From Grammothele lineata (taxonomy: Eukaryota > Basidiomycota > Agaricomycetes > Polyporales > Polyporaceae), in assembly GCA_002150815.3 (NCBI GenBank), contig NDFF03000388.1:1-64000 (forward strand): a DNA stretch of 64,000 bases, in the 5' to 3' direction. Position numbers and translations under genes: made by a program. The notes beneath the pieces were generated by a model, which ran no database searches, had not been told where the DNA came from, and saw only the letters and a list, made by a program, of their open reading frames with translations. This document shows, one piece after another, positions 41,053 to 53,116 of this stretch (position 1 is its first letter; every line of letters starts with the position of its first letter).

Positions 41053-41160
41053 TGTTGACGGGAGTGAATATGGGAATAGAATTAGCGCAATAGAGATAGG
41101 ACGCTTCTTGAACAGAAGAGTGCAGGGTTATGCAAACAGGAGCAGGTCTTGCAAGTCCTT

Positions 41161-43112
41161 GGGCTGAAGTGTTGAGATCTGAGAGCCGCGTGTTAATTGG
41201 CGCCCGCCCATGGTCGATATGGTTAAGGTCTCAAATTTCAAATTGAGGCGTCTTTGCTGCCAGGCTGGTGCCACAATGTACTGAACATCTCCCACTTTCT
41301 GGACTTACGTGCCGCGAAGATCGCGCGACACTCAGGATTGCATGAAAATCATTATATATTACTGATCTAGCAGCTTTTTGTTGGTGCGCTGTGCATCACG
41401 CCACATACACAGGAACTCCGAGTCTCGCGCTCCTCGCGCTAGAAATATAGCACTCGACCACAAGCACCAGAACTTGAAGATGTCATCGACGACATCAACA
41501 ACGTCCAAAACAGGATATTCCTCAAGTATCACCTGCATCTGTTGCTAGGAAAGAGATTAGCGTTTTTGGTCGTACGTTGAGTATGTCGGCTTGGGGAAAG
41601 CTGCAGCGAACTGATAGATTTGGCAGACGCCGAACTTCGCGATGGACGTGTCAGACATCCCAGCCCCTCCAAATATGCCGCCGACCGATGCGCCGACACG
41701 CTGCACAGTACACGTTTTTGGTGGTCCCACTGTCATTGGGGCTACACCTGAGAGGGTTATCGTCGAGTCCGGGGGCCCGGTCCGCATCGCAGACAAAGGA
41801 CTGGCCGGCGGCCATGCTGTTCGACACAGCGTACGCGTTCGTCGCCCTGGGGACATTGGACATTGAAGGCGCTGCAGTGACGTGAACATATGCGCGGTAG
41901 CGCCTTTCTCTTCAAAGCCTAACGCAAAGGCTATGCCGTAAGGACCGATGAATAGCGAGTTCCTCTCGGCATGCTTCGAGTTCTGCTCGAGAGGAGTGAT
42001 GATTGCGTAGCTTTTTGTCTGTCTGACCCTGCCAGGGATACAGGTTGAGTCGAGGCTCGCCTGGCTACGCTGAGGTTGCCCATGAAGTGGGCTGCCAGGC
42101 CCAGACCCTCAGTAGGGTATGTTTGAAGTCGACACAGACGGAAAGGTTTCGGAGGTATGTATGTAATTACTCCGACCGGTCTTCTAAGATACAGCAGACA
42201 AGACGCGGTCGGCGTGCAAAGACGATCGAGGGACGTAGACGTTGAGTAGGCCGCCGGTGTTTGTCGCACGAGCATTTCACGCCGAGATCGAGCAGCTTGT
42301 CGACAGACCGACGGATCTTTAGCGTTAAACCCCGGTCGTGAGGAGTACGAGACCGTGTTACTTGAGATGCCGTGTCAGGTTTCCGTGTACGTCGTACAGA
42401 CCGATCAGGGCTGCCAGTGTGGCAGAGCCTTGACCGTGCCGCTGGAACGGGACCCGGGAGATCGACAGGGCGATAGGTGTCTTATTTTTCTGAACACTTG
42501 AGACATGTGGTGCGCCTCCTGAGTGCAGTGGGCTGCGTCTGACAATAAGGAGTTCAGCTAAAAGCGGTAACCCAAGCGCCCGCTTCGACCGAATGACGGC
42601 CCGGCGCTCCTTCAACGCCGTCCCGGACGCTCAGGCAATGCGATCGACTTCACGAGCGTGCCGCACCTCGTCCATCGATCGCTGCTCGCAGCCCGAGCCT
42701 CCGAGGCGTTCTGATGCGCCTCCGGCGGCGCACGTTAATTTACCGTCCCAGCGCCCTCTTGCGTGCCTCGCGCTTTTTGTTGCTGCCCCTCCGCCGACTG
42801 CGTCCCGCGTTGCCGGCCGGGAGGATAACAACGTTCATCGGCCGGGACGAATCTGCGTGGCGGGCACGTGCGCAGCGGGCTATTGTCTCTGAATCCCGCA
42901 CAGGGACGCCGCGCGATGCGCAACGGCCTTGCGTGTGCGCCTCCGGCACGGATGAGGCAGTCCGGCGGGTATGCGCCGCGCGCTGCCAGGGCCGGGAGTG
43001 ATCATGAAGCTTGTGGCTTGCGCAAAGAGGTGACTGGGTTCCGAGGTCTTCCGGCGGGTGCGCAAAGAATAGAGAGCACGTTTGGGGAAAACGAGGCCGC
43101 TGCGAAAATCAG
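41161..43112. other. 2-kb region without a supported gene
   Basis: About 41190-41290 is the family-1 upstream block shared with 27915-28010. At 41560-41890 three overlapping frames, two plus and one minus, are all moderately protein-like and none has a supporting structure. They may be remnants or chance. 42590-43080 is GC-rich, probably upstream DNA of the pheromone-type gene. No tRNA or other RNA gene seen. Confidence 0.45.
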
Positions 43113-43120
43113 TATAAATA
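43113..43120 (+). promoter_or_regulatory. TATA box of the pheromone-type gene
   Basis: TATAAATA lies 135 bases upstream of the ATG at 43255. A CT/AC-rich leader (CACCCTCACCCTCACCAC) with no other ATG lies between. Confidence 0.6.
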
Positions 43121-43254
43121 CGAGCGTCGGGGAGGGGGGAGAGACCAGCACTTCGCGCTACGCACTTCGCTCTTCCGCCCTCTTCGCCTTCGCAGCTTCA
43201 CGGCTTGCACCACCCTCACCCTCACCACACACACTACACAACACCACACTAGCA

Positions 43255-43377
43255 ATGGACGCGTTCTTCACCATCACCGCCGTCGTGCCCACCGAGGAGC
43301 CCGCGACCGAGCTCGTCCTCGTCAACGAGGAGTCGAGCGGCAGCAGCAGCTCGCACAGCAGTTGCACCATCGCCTGA
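43255..43377 (+). CDS. Probable lipopeptide mating-pheromone precursor with CaaX box (40 aa)
   Basis: A tiny intronless frame starting MDAFFTITAVVPTEEPATEL and ending SSSSHSSCTIA then TGA. Start MDxF, acidic middle, Ser/Gly-rich end and a terminal C-T-I-A (Cys, two aliphatic-type residues, Ala) are the hallmarks of basidiomycete B-mating-type pheromone precursors. These are farnesylated on the Cys, trimmed and carboxymethylated, then secreted to activate STE3-type receptors. The usual two-residue processing site (often Glu-Arg or similar) is not clear; N-E-E-S-S is a candidate. A TATA box and a clean A/C-rich leader with no earlier ATG support expression. No STE3 receptor gene is in this window, so it may be a solitary, non-mating-type pheromone-like gene or lie at the edge of a locus. 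Confidence 0.75.
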   Translation: MDAFFTITAVVPTEEPATELVLVNEESSGSSSSHSSCTIA

Positions 43378-44360
43378 GCGGCGCGCCGCATCCGCGGACG
43401 TGCGTGTACGCCTGTTGCACCTGCCACCTGCGCACATGTGCTGTGAGTCTCCCGCCGTCAATCGTCTCCCGTGACGCACCGACAGACTGTTCTCGTCTCA
43501 CAGTACCGCATCCCTAGAACCGGTTTACCACCACCCGTCATCGGCTTCGCGTTTCCGGCCCTTTCGTTCGTTCGTCACGACTTCATACGACTTCACGACT
43601 CTACACGCCCCCACCCACTCGCGGCACAGCGTTGCGCCCTTCGCCCTTCTTCTCAATGCCGCTGTTGCCCGCTGTACCACTACCACCATCACCACCACCG
43701 CTCCCGTTTTCGGAACTTCGCGCGCATGTTTGGATTAAGTTATCCTCTTTGTAACGGCTGCCGGGGCGGGGAGGAGAGATGAAGAGGGAGAGAGACTGGC
43801 CAGAGGAGGAAAGGAGGGGGGACCCGCGGCGCTAGCTTGTTGTATTTGTCCTGGACGCGTCTGGAGACAGCCTGCATAACGAATATCCAAATAATCGTTC
43901 GCTCGTATATCGACCGCGTGCCTACAAATAGACCGAGAGAGACAATCAGTCAACGTTCATTAAAGTGCGTTGACGCGAGTGAAGGCCGGAGTACTTAGAT
44001 CTCACCTATTGACATAGTCCGGCCCCAAAGCGAAGAGACTGCATCCGGTTCTGTCGTCGGTATAGAACCGCGAACATCAGATACCCAGTCATATGCTGTC
44101 ACCTAGGACTTCTATCACACCACACGTTGTCAGAGCATGGAGGAAAAGTCATAACAATCATGTTCGTTACGGCGCACCGACACTACACAGTCATCGAGGA
44201 ACAGAAGCAGCGTAGCGGTAGTCCGACATCTACTGGACCGAAGGCGATCGTATCGTCCTGCACGATCCTCGATATATGCAGTCTTTGCTTCAACGACTTG
44301 CAACCTGCTCTACACTCTTCCTCTTTGTCACCAACCCACACACCCGCTGCACCAAAGCGT
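43378..44360. other. Intergenic region, no gene seen
   Basis: This stretch holds the 3' ends of the pheromone-type gene and of ornithine decarboxylase, which converge here. Around 43665-43690 there is a CACCAC-rich stretch. No protein-like frame or RNA gene is visible. Confidence 0.5.
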
Positions 44361-45980
44361 TCAGGCGGACGCCTGGAACGCACGCAACGCCTCGCGCACC
44401 TCCGCAGCGCCCGCCCCGGCCCCAGTGGTGTAGATGACCTTGCTGACCTCGAACCCGTTGAACTGCGAGGCCGCACAGACCGTGTACGCGCCCATGTTCT
44501 CGAACCCGAGCCAGTCCCCGACCTGGAGCGTGCCCGGGAGCTGCGTCACGGGACAGACGCAGTCGAGCGAGTCGCACGTCGGTCCCCAGACGCTGCTTGC
44601 ACGGAGCGGTACCGACGCGGGGACGTGGAAGGAGCCGTTGAGCGAGAGCACGAATGGCGTCGGGCTTTGGTGATCGAAGAGGATGCAGTTGAACGCGCCA
44701 TATACACCGTCGTTGATGTAGTCTGTATTGGTCCATCTATCAGCACGAGAACGAGCAAGCAGGAAAAGGACACACGTACACATCACGCTTGGCTGCTCCG
44801 GGTCCAAGTCCGCCTCGGACGCATGGTCGGCAGCCGGTGGCGCCCTCCTGGCGATGATATTCGTGGCAAGGCTGAACGCCTTGGCGACATAGTACCGACC
44901 AGGCTCCGCAATGATCCTGAGGTTGTCGCGGACAGGGAAGTACCGATCGATGGCCTCCTTAAGAACGACGGCCGTGCTGTCGAACGTCGCGTCTTCGAAT
45001 CCGCCTCCGACGTCGAGGAGGGTGAAGTTGTAGCCAGCTTCCTTGCCCATGTCGAAAGCAGCCCGGGCACGCATAACCGCGTCCGTGAACGCGCCAGGGT
45101 CGTAGCAGCCGCTACCCACGTGGAAGCTGACGCCGATGACGTTCAGGTTGAGCTCCCGCGCCTTGGCGAGGAGCGCAGGCACCGTCACAAGAGGTGCACC
45201 GAACTTGAGCCCAAGGCGGCACAGACTCTTAGAGTCATCGGTAAGGATGCGGACGACGAGCTTCGCGCCGGGGTGGGTCCGTGCGATCTTGTGGAGCTCG
45301 TCGGTGTTGTCGAAAGTCATCATGTCGACACCGGCCTTTGCGGAGCTACGGATGAACGACGTAGCCTTGCAAGGGTTAGCGAAGATGATGCGGTCGGGGT
45401 TGACGCCGAGCTTGGTGACTTGGTTGATCTCGCCGTTGGACGCACAATCGAACCCGGCGCCAAGCGCCGCGAGGAGGCGGAGAACGTATGGGTCCGGGTT
45501 GCACTTGATCGCTAAATGGGTAATTAATCAGTGGGAGCCGTGAAGAACCGTCACTTTGCGAAACGAACCATAGAACGGCTCGATCTCAGGCAGAGCCTTC
45601 TTCCACCGTTCGTGCTGCTTGTACACGCTACTGAGGTCGGCGACGAAGAAGGCCTTCTCTGCGTCAGGCTCTCCCTCCGCGCTGAGGTGGAGGGCGTTCA
45701 TAACCCCGTTTCTAAGGTGAACGTCCGGATGACCACGGTGAAGTACCGGGAGTCCGGGGATGCTGACTTCGTCATCGTAATGACGCTCCGAGTTCTTGAG
45801 AGGGTAGGTCTGATCGTGGGAGGCGTGGGAGGGGGTATAGAGTCCGTTTACGAGTGTACTGGCAAAATACTTTTCGTTATGAGAACGAGAGAGGGAGGGG
45901 GAAAGAGTCGGCGAGCAGGAAATGACGTCATAGTCAAACTCTACAGGGGAACGAGCAGTGAGAATCTCGAGTTGGGCCAT
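44361..45980 (-). CDS. Ornithine decarboxylase, 501 aa
   Basis: Exons 45569-45980, 44780-45511 and 44361-44722; both introns are 57 nt and phases agree. Splicing creates PFYAIKCN, with the Lys that binds pyridoxal phosphate (about residue 140), and [20 protein letters not shown] across intron 2. Other active-site parts are HVGSGCYDP, LLDVGGGFED (the Gly loop for the phosphate), EPGRYYVAKAF and GPTCDSLDCV (catalytic Cys contributed to the partner's site). It makes putrescine, the first step of polyamine synthesis, in the cytosol as a dimer with two shared active sites. The first 70 residues, before the conserved region, are not conserved in general and could include a misread intron. In other fungi ODC is controlled by antizyme-triggered degradation. 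Confidence 0.95.
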
Positions 45981-47423
45981 TCGTGAATCGTTGGACTCCG
46001 ATGAACCGTCGGGCTCTACGTGTGGATCTATGGCTTGGGCGTTTGCGAAGTGCTGTGGGAGGCGCGAGTGGGTGCTTCCCGGACGAGGAAAAGTAACAGT
46101 CGTTTTGTTCGAGGTTTATGGAACCCGAATTACCGAGCCTACCGCCGCGGTCGCGAGAACGAGCCGGGCGGGATAGGGACGGTAACTGCTAGGTGTCCTT
46201 CAGTCGGGGGTGAGATCCTCGCTCCCTGAAGCGAGGACGAGCTTGAAGGGAGATAGAGATGTGGTAGGAAAGACCGGAAGGCGGGAACGGGACACGTGGA
46301 CGGTCCGGCGAAAACTTGATTTAGATACGAAGCACGGGAGTCCTGTCAAGGAGGTTCTCCTTTGGAGAGATGTGAGACGATGAGCAGAATTGAGCTTTGA
46401 GAACTCGTACCACGAACGGATGACCACCTGCGAACAACATGTTAGCTCAGATTCGTATAGCATACAGTCGAGATCAATCGAATTCAGACGACATAGAACG
46501 AACTGCACGCATCGCTTGCAGCATTGGGCATCAATACGGCGCAGAACCGTGGCTCAACATCCGACACGTGCAAATCAGCAGTAAGACGAAAGGCTGATAA
46601 GAACAACATCTGCCGCGATGCTTTGGCATGGTAAGAAGGACGCGCTTCTCCCGTATCTAACGAGTGGATTCGCCGCGCCGCAGACACGATGTCCTCTGAC
46701 AACGGCAGCGCCTCCCACGAGATCCACTTATCAACTGCGCCTGCCACCGATATTTCCTACGAAGGAATGGGCAGGGAGGAAGGGGGGCGGGAGCACCGCG
46801 ATGGCGCGCGATGACGGAATTAGTGCGAAAACAAGACTTACTCGAGGGTCAACAGACGGAGGTCGTCGTTTCTCGCTTGGTCAGAAATGGTGGCTTGGCC
46901 AGGCTCTGCGTCGCAGCCCGAGGTGCGATACGACGGCAGAGGGGATGCAGAGGCTGAGGTCTCCCTGAGGCAGGGGTCGTCGCTGGTTCGGAGGAAGTCG
47001 CTGGGGGCGTGCGCTAGGGGCGAGAGAGGGGAAGACGGGCGAACGAAAAGTTCAACGAAGGGCACGGGCCTCGCCCTTTGACTTTTTTGCCATCGATTAC
47101 CACGTCGACGGCACCGGCCAATCACAGCCCCTCCCTTCACCCGGCCCGGCACTGCCCGCTGCGTCACTCTCCCGTTTTGGCAGGACCCTCGTTTGTCCCC
47201 TCTCCCCGACGTTTCGCCGCCCTCTGCATCATTCTGGAGGGCTGTGGACGCTTCACCCGACTCCAGTGACACCCGGATGGACCTCATCGTCATCGTCATT
47301 TAAGAGGGGTGACTCATAGACTATCAGACTTTGTACTGCTACACAGGATACATGCTACAGTCATTTAACACACGCTAAGCTCCGATCCGATACAACTAGG
47401 TCCGAGAACCTCCGTTGACACAG
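45981..47423. other. ODC upstream region and PTPA 3' flank
   Basis: It contains the ODC promoter (minus strand). A CCAAT element (GGCCAATCACAG) lies at about 47115. A minus frame of 87 codons near 46484-46747 looks weakly protein-like but lacks a start context or homologous feel. No gene called. Confidence 0.5.
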
Positions 47424-49019
47424 CTATGCTCTGCCGTCGCCGGATTGAGGATGACCGGTCGGCGGCGGCGCTGGAGGGGCCATCGTCTTCGAGGCGCTCC
47501 CAGGTCGGGTCGACGGCCTATACGCAGTGCTCGCCGACGGTCCCATCGGCATGCGCGCCGGCACGATCGGTGAAGTCGAAGCTGATGTGCGAAAGCTCGT
47601 CGGGTGCGCAGTGTAAGCCATCCCAGCTGGGAACGTTGTCGGTGCCCGAATAGCCGCCGGGAACGATGTGGGCATGGCAGTAGGCGCGGCTGTACCGTAC
47701 GTCGTGCCGAAGGGAGCCAATGTTGGGCCAGGAATGGCGCTTTGAGTGGGCGGTACGTCCCACTCTAGCAACCCACCGAGGGGAATGTGTTGGACGACGA
47801 CGCGCTTCCCCAAAACTTCGGCCTTCGATCGACACAGCTGAGTACGAAATGCGCAGTAAGCTCGGGAGACGTAAGTACCTCGTACATCTTGAACAGCCCG
47901 CTGTGCACCTTTGTCCAGTACTGGACGCCGGTCGCGATGGAGTACAGCTGAGAGGAGTGTTCGTGGAACGGACCGGACTTCACCTCATGTATGCGCATGA
48001 TCGACATGAAGTATAAGTTCGTCGGCGGTAATGGAGGGTGGAGGATCGCCGACGGAGATATTTCTTTTTGATCTACATGACGCATTAGTTAAGCATGATG
48101 CAAAGGAAAGCGTGCGAGAACATCCTACCTCGTAGCTGGGCGCTTCCGAATATATAGCTGAGGAAGACATAGTCGTCCAGTCCCCAAACTCCATGACTCC
48201 CCGCAGGCTCGAGCTTGTAGACGTCCTGCAAGCGCCAGCAGAGACGCATGTATCGAACGAAAACGTTCAAAACGATTTGCCTCTCTATGCTGGGTTCCGG
48301 TACTAGGAACCGAAGCAAGGACAGACATAGGAGGAACAGCGCGAAGGACGTCTCGTGACCGCTCCCATAATCCATACGCGTGAAGGAGCCAAACGACGTA
48401 AGCAGATATGGCTCCACGAAGGGAACAGCTTTGTGCATCTCAGTCGGTAGCAGCTCCTTCAGCAGGGTAGTCGACTCCTGATATGACAACGATTTCAGCA
48501 TGAAGTCTGTAGACCAGAGGGCGTATTTCCTCCCACCGTTTCCAGCCGCTTGCCCCATGTCCGAAACGCGAGGTTTCCGAACCTCTGCGGTGTCGGCAAC
48601 GGAGGGATCTCGTCTATCCACCCGTTCAGAGTGTCAAGCATGCGCAATACCGCGTTCACAGCCTGGATAAGTATGGGCGTATATGGGTGAGTGGATGTTC
48701 CATAGCGTGGGATGTAGGACGGAAGCTGTACCTCGTCTGACTCAGACACATCGTAAGGTAGAGAGTATCCGACAACGCTCTCGGCCAGCCGCCGGAGGAA
48801 GAGGCCGTAGTCCTGGTAACTGCGCGTGTGCTTCCACGCTTCGACGTCTTCGTCGGTCTTTATACGAAGCACAGGCGTATCGTCGTTCTCGAGGCTGGAA
48901 ACGTGTATTGCGCGCAATGTTGGCAAACTGCTTCCTCGCAGGCCTGTGGGTACAGAGCCTGCCTGGGGCTCTGCCAGCACCTGCGGGTGCGAAGGGTTTT
49001 CGCGGGTGCTTGTCGACAT
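47424..49019 (-). CDS. Serine/threonine phosphatase 2A activator (PTPA/RRD), 451 aa
   Basis: Exons 48732-49019, 48537-48662, 48129-48477, 47879-48072 and 47424-47822; introns 56-69 nt, all phases agree. The 48663-48731 intron is 69 nt and has no stop, so it could be read through, but it has a GT donor, an ACTCAC branch-like site and a CCAG end. Signature segments: WIDEIPPLPTPQRFGNLAFR, YLLTSFGSFTRMDYGSGHET, GVWGLDDYVFLSYIFGSAQL and KSGPFHEHSSQLYSIATGVQ. The C-terminal 80 residues are Pro/Thr/Ala-rich and not conserved in the family. PTPA is a peptidyl-prolyl isomerase that activates PP2A and related phosphatases. Start taken at the first in-frame ATG; the frame is open further upstream with GTG only. 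The last intron uses an AAG acceptor. Confidence 0.93.
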
Positions 49020-50909
49020 TGTGTCCGCTGCAAATTCGTCACGGCCGAGCACACGACTGAGTTGCTTCTCGATAACCTTGGTTAGAGGTACAGTGACCAA
49101 GTTCAGCACCGTCACAAATCAGTGTGGGATATGGTTAGCTCTTCCTGGTTATCTGGTGAGCCGATCGAAACGCAGATCATTAATCGTCCTCACCGTGATT
49201 TGCGTGAGTGCAGTATGTGGATGATTCTCTGCACGAGGGAAGCGATTGTCACCGAGCGGCAGAAACAAATACAAACGTTGCGAGTGTTTGAGTACGTGGA
49301 GTCCGGAACCCGTGGCAACTACATAGCCGCGTCATCGTTGAAAGGTTCAAGTCGTCAGAACATATGGGCGCCTAACCGTGTGAAATGACGTTGCCGACAC
49401 TTAAGCACGGACGTACGCTCGGACTCAGGGATGGCTGTCGACGACAAACCCAAGTGTACTCAACTCATATCGGTGTCACCTACCAGGAGAAGGGCGAGCT
49501 ACACCCGACGGACCTTTCATTTCCGCATACTTGCCGATGACAGGACATAAGTATCGCCGCCGGTTCAACCAACACCTGATACTAGCTCTTCGTTTGATGT
49601 ACCCTTCAGAGTTCCTTGTCGTAGTGAGCCCAGCACGCTACGCAGTCCTCCCGTCCTGTATTCTCTTATAGCACCGTACTGAGGCGGCTCTATCATACTG
49701 CAAAACCAGTGAAGGGCCTTCCGTCGATATTGGCAAGTACCCCTGTCCCTCGTGATATCATTCAGTAAGTACTATATACATATACTCCGTCGAGAACAGG
49801 ACTGGTCCGTAACATGCAACTATAGATACATCTAACTCAAGTAGTGCATCGTACTGCATGCGATCCGGGAAAACCGGAGGTCTCCTGCGTGAGCACAACC
49901 CTCAGCGCGGAACTTGGTGAGTACTGTATGTGCTTTTATCTAACAAGTAGTATGCCGTACCTTGCCAGGGACACAACCAGTGAACCACCTGTCGGCGCTT
50001 TCCGCGGGAAGCAAGGAACTCTGTAATAATCAACGTGGCAAGTGCCAGTGTTCGCCTGGCAGGAGATGATCATCCCAATGCAGCCCCCAATCACCACGGG
50101 TTAGCAGCATGTGATTACGTTTGATGTGAGAACTACCTGCACATCATGGTCGGGTGGTTGACGAACGCGTGTTGTTCCTTCTTCCCTATAGTGGTGAATG
50201 CTCCCCGCGCGTGAGGCGCGTTTACGATATCGCGTTATATCCACGTTTCTGTGGCTTCTTTTCAGGGCACGATAATCGTAGCCTAACCCGTTGTGCCAAG
50301 CTTATGCTGTGTGCATAGGTAGATGAGTACACAGCGTTCTGGTTGATGTTTTGACACGTCTCACATACTGCTTCTCCTTGCAGGCGTACTGATGCATTTG
50401 CTTCTCCTTGCAGGCGTACTGGTGCGTTGCATGGCCAATTGCCGATATCCTGAGGGCAGCAGAGTAGACACGCGGCGGGAGGGAGCCATGGCGCAACACG
50501 GATATCAAGAACGAAGCTTGTTCGTCGCTGTTACAATGCCGCACCGTGCATGCGACGGAACGCGATTGACCGTATATAGCTCTGCAAGCCCGCCGGCGTT
50601 CTCTTCTCTCATGCGCTGCGACCTTACTCCGCCCTACATCCCCTTGGGTGTTGTCTCACATCAGGGCGATGCTCCCTCTCGGGCACAGGGGCGTCGGGTA
50701 CGAAGAGGAACATGCTTGGTGGGATGTGAGCATGGTTTGTACGCCATCGCTATTGACGCTGGCTAATATGCCTTGAACCTTAGGACGCCTCTCCTAGCAG
50801 GGCCGACGGCGCCCACCCCAACGCGTCCAAGCAGCGCGGCGGAGGCGGGTTCGATAGCTCTATATACGTCGAGCACGCTCCCATCCACTCTTTCAACGTC
50901 AGCACGACT
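49020..50909. other. 1.9-kb region without a supported gene
   Basis: It is lower in GC than the neighbouring genes and poor in long frames, fitting intergenic DNA. A short duplication lies at 50370-50421. Plus-strand open frames in 50390-50766 show no recognisable composition. It probably contains the promoters of PTPA (minus) and the proline-rich gene (plus). Confidence 0.5.
50370..50421. repeat. 30-bp direct duplication
   Basis: GCTTCTCCTTGCAGGCGTAC appears at 50370 and again at 50400, each followed by T-G-R-T-G-C. The unit ends in a splice-acceptor-like CTTGCAG, so it could be a duplicated acceptor, but no exon is visible. Confidence 0.7.
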
Positions 50910-52971
50910 ATGTATGAAATACCCCCTCCACTTGCTGGGAAGGATAGGGGCGGTGTGGTCAGCGCCCTTCCGCACGTCCCGGCCTGCCCTTCCGAGCTTC
51001 TCCTGACACCGGCCGGCGGGGTCCCCCTTCATGATTTGCCCTGCAGCCCAGGTCGCGCGGCCGGCGACCTTCCGCCTGCCCGTCAACATACGCCCCGCGC
51101 TCCCCTGTTCAATCTGCCATTGGCCTGCCTTCCTGTCTCAAACGGACTGCAAGTCGACCCCAACTGCGCATCCGGCGACCTGCCCTATTTTGAGCGAGGC
51201 GCGCGTAGTCTTCTGCCTTTGGTCGGCTTCCCTGTATCAAATGGTCAACAAGCCGCTGGGAGCTCGAATTTGCCGCTCGGCACGCCGCTGACAGGCTTTT
51301 TGTCCTCATATTGCTCTGGTGGCCCCCCGGATGGCCAATTTGCACTCGACTCTATGCTGCTCAATTATCCGCCGGGCGGCTTCCCTCCCTCGAACGATCT
51401 GCACGTCCACTCCGACAACGTGTTCAACCGCCTAGTACCGCATGTCCATCAGGGCGAACACGGTGCATGCGGTTCCACCCAGTTCCGCCCGTCGCCAGTT
51501 CAGTACTCTACCTCAAACTACCTGCATAGAATGGGCAGCGACGCGTTGAGTACCCCTGTGCATGTTCCACACGCTCCCTCGGGCGCCTTCCAACAACATC
51601 CGTTGGCGTCGAGTCTATCTCCCTCGATCGGTCAACAAAGCAGAGATCGGGAAGCGCTTGCTCCCCGTCCGCACATTCAGTGGCACGCATCTGCTAGCGT
51701 CCCTCGGCACGCCTCGTGGTTGGTTGAGTCTTCTTCCGCGAATAGTCCACACTGTGGCCTCCACGGCGTTCCGCACGTTCGACAAGATTCCCCCTACCCT
51801 CCAACATTCATTCCGTCGCTGGCCGGCCCCACTGGCTTTCAGCCTGGCCTTCGTCCGCGTGCCGCGCACGCAGATGTCCACTCCTTCTCGCTCAATCCAC
51901 AGGTCATTAGCCTATCTCCCAGTATGAGCCGGCAGGGTATACGGAGTGGGGGTGTGCAGCCCAGGGACGCTTCCCAACTTGATCTGTCTGCCCTGGCTAA
52001 CCCACCTCTTCCACACGGTCCACACGATCGCCCCAGCGTCGCGATCCGTGATGTCCGGCACGTCCACCAGCGTGCACCCGCTCTTGCCCCGCTCGTTCCG
52101 CCATCACAGGACTTCTCTCCCCTTCGCTCCTCGCACGGCTCGGATCGAGGCATGCCCCATCTCCAGCGCTTATACGTAGAGCAAAACACGGCAGGCATAC
52201 ACCGAACTCCAAGGACTACTTTGCGGCGTTCGTCGCCCTATCTGCCCTCCTCTGGTAAGGGATTGAAGAAGTTGTCGCGTGCTACACGCCAGGGAATCAA
52301 GTCCATAGCACATTCCTTTGAGCTGTTGCCAGGAGTAAGTGCTACCTTTCGTAATATCATCTGCGGGAATGATTACGAATATGTACGAACCGCGCATTAC
52401 TTCAGGAGGTACGACAGATGCTCTACAAGAGTGGCCATGTCCTAGATGTGGTGCGCTATCAGGGCCGGCCATCGATCCAGGATTTGCTGGACAAAACGCT
52501 TCGCGATCACTACCGATACAGGGATATCCCTGACCGCAACACCCACGCTTTGCCAAATGCCGGCCAGTTTGGAACCAAGATCTCGTTTGTCTTCCATGTA
52601 AGTGCATGCTCACATCCCGGACGATTCCGGGACATCGAAGCCCCTAACTTCACGCTGATACCGTACACAATTGATGCTCCTCCCTAGTTCGAAGGTCATG
52701 CCCAGTTTAAGTGTCAGCACACTGTGAACCGTGAGCATCCAACAAAAGGCGAACTGGCCTATGCCGTGGCGGCTGTACTGAGAAAGTACTTTGTGCGTAT
52801 AACCTCTCTTCGTACCTCCAGTCTATGCTGATCCCACCTGGTGTCTCCTAGGATGAAATGGAGAAGGCCAAGAAAATGCCTCCCTTTCGGCTCGACCAGG
52901 CTGTTCTCCTTTCCATCGATCAGGTGTTGAAGCGCACCCTACAAGCCCACATCGGTTTGCTACGGTTATGA
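50910..52971 (+). CDS. Proline-rich protein with conserved-looking C-terminal domain (613 aa)
   Basis: Exons 50910-52334, 52406-52597, 52688-52792 and 52852-52971; three introns (71, 90 and 59 nt), all phase 0 with GT/AG ends. The first 440 residues are Pro/Ser/His-rich and disordered-looking, with loose repeats around G/C-F/L-P-V-S-N-G (CLPVSNGLQVD, GFPVSNGQQAA, GFPPSNDLHVH). A basic stretch (SGKGLKKLSRATRQGIKSIA) leads into a folded-looking end: MLYKSGHVLDVVRYQGRPSI, TKISFVFHFEGHAQFKCQHT, GELAYAVAAVLRKYF and AVLLSIDQVLKRTLQAHIGL. I recognise no family. The shift from disordered to compact composition suggests a regulatory or nuclear protein, which is inference. The start is the first ATG of the frame. 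Confidence 0.7.
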
Positions 52972-53116
52972 TGTCGTTGACATTGGACCAACAGTACGGG
53001 GATGCGCAATCTAGACGAAATGATACACTAATATCTTACATACTACTCCTCATGTGCCTGTTCTTTCAGACGGACTGTCGCACGCTTATTACTACATACT
53101 CGTAACACAGTGAAGC

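Larger units (their letters stand above)
38830..41160 (-). repeat. Right arm of a large inverted duplication
   Basis: Reverse complement of about 30150-32470: family-1 copy 4, then its family-2 neighbour, in the same relative order. Differences are scattered single bases and small indels. Coding frames are preserved better in this arm (the family-2 gene is intact), while the left arm has the frameshifts. Confidence 0.85.

Noticed and set aside
41557..41889. Overlapping frames on both strands, some with moderately protein-like sequence
   Set aside because: Three frames look equally plausible and none has a start plus splice context; no choice can be supported.
44127..45515. 462-codon open frame antisense to ornithine decarboxylase
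   Set aside because: Shadow frame: it runs straight across the two ODC introns and has no protein-like motifs.
46484..46747. 87-codon minus-strand frame upstream of ODC
   Set aside because: Short, without recognised motif, and overlapping probable promoter DNA.
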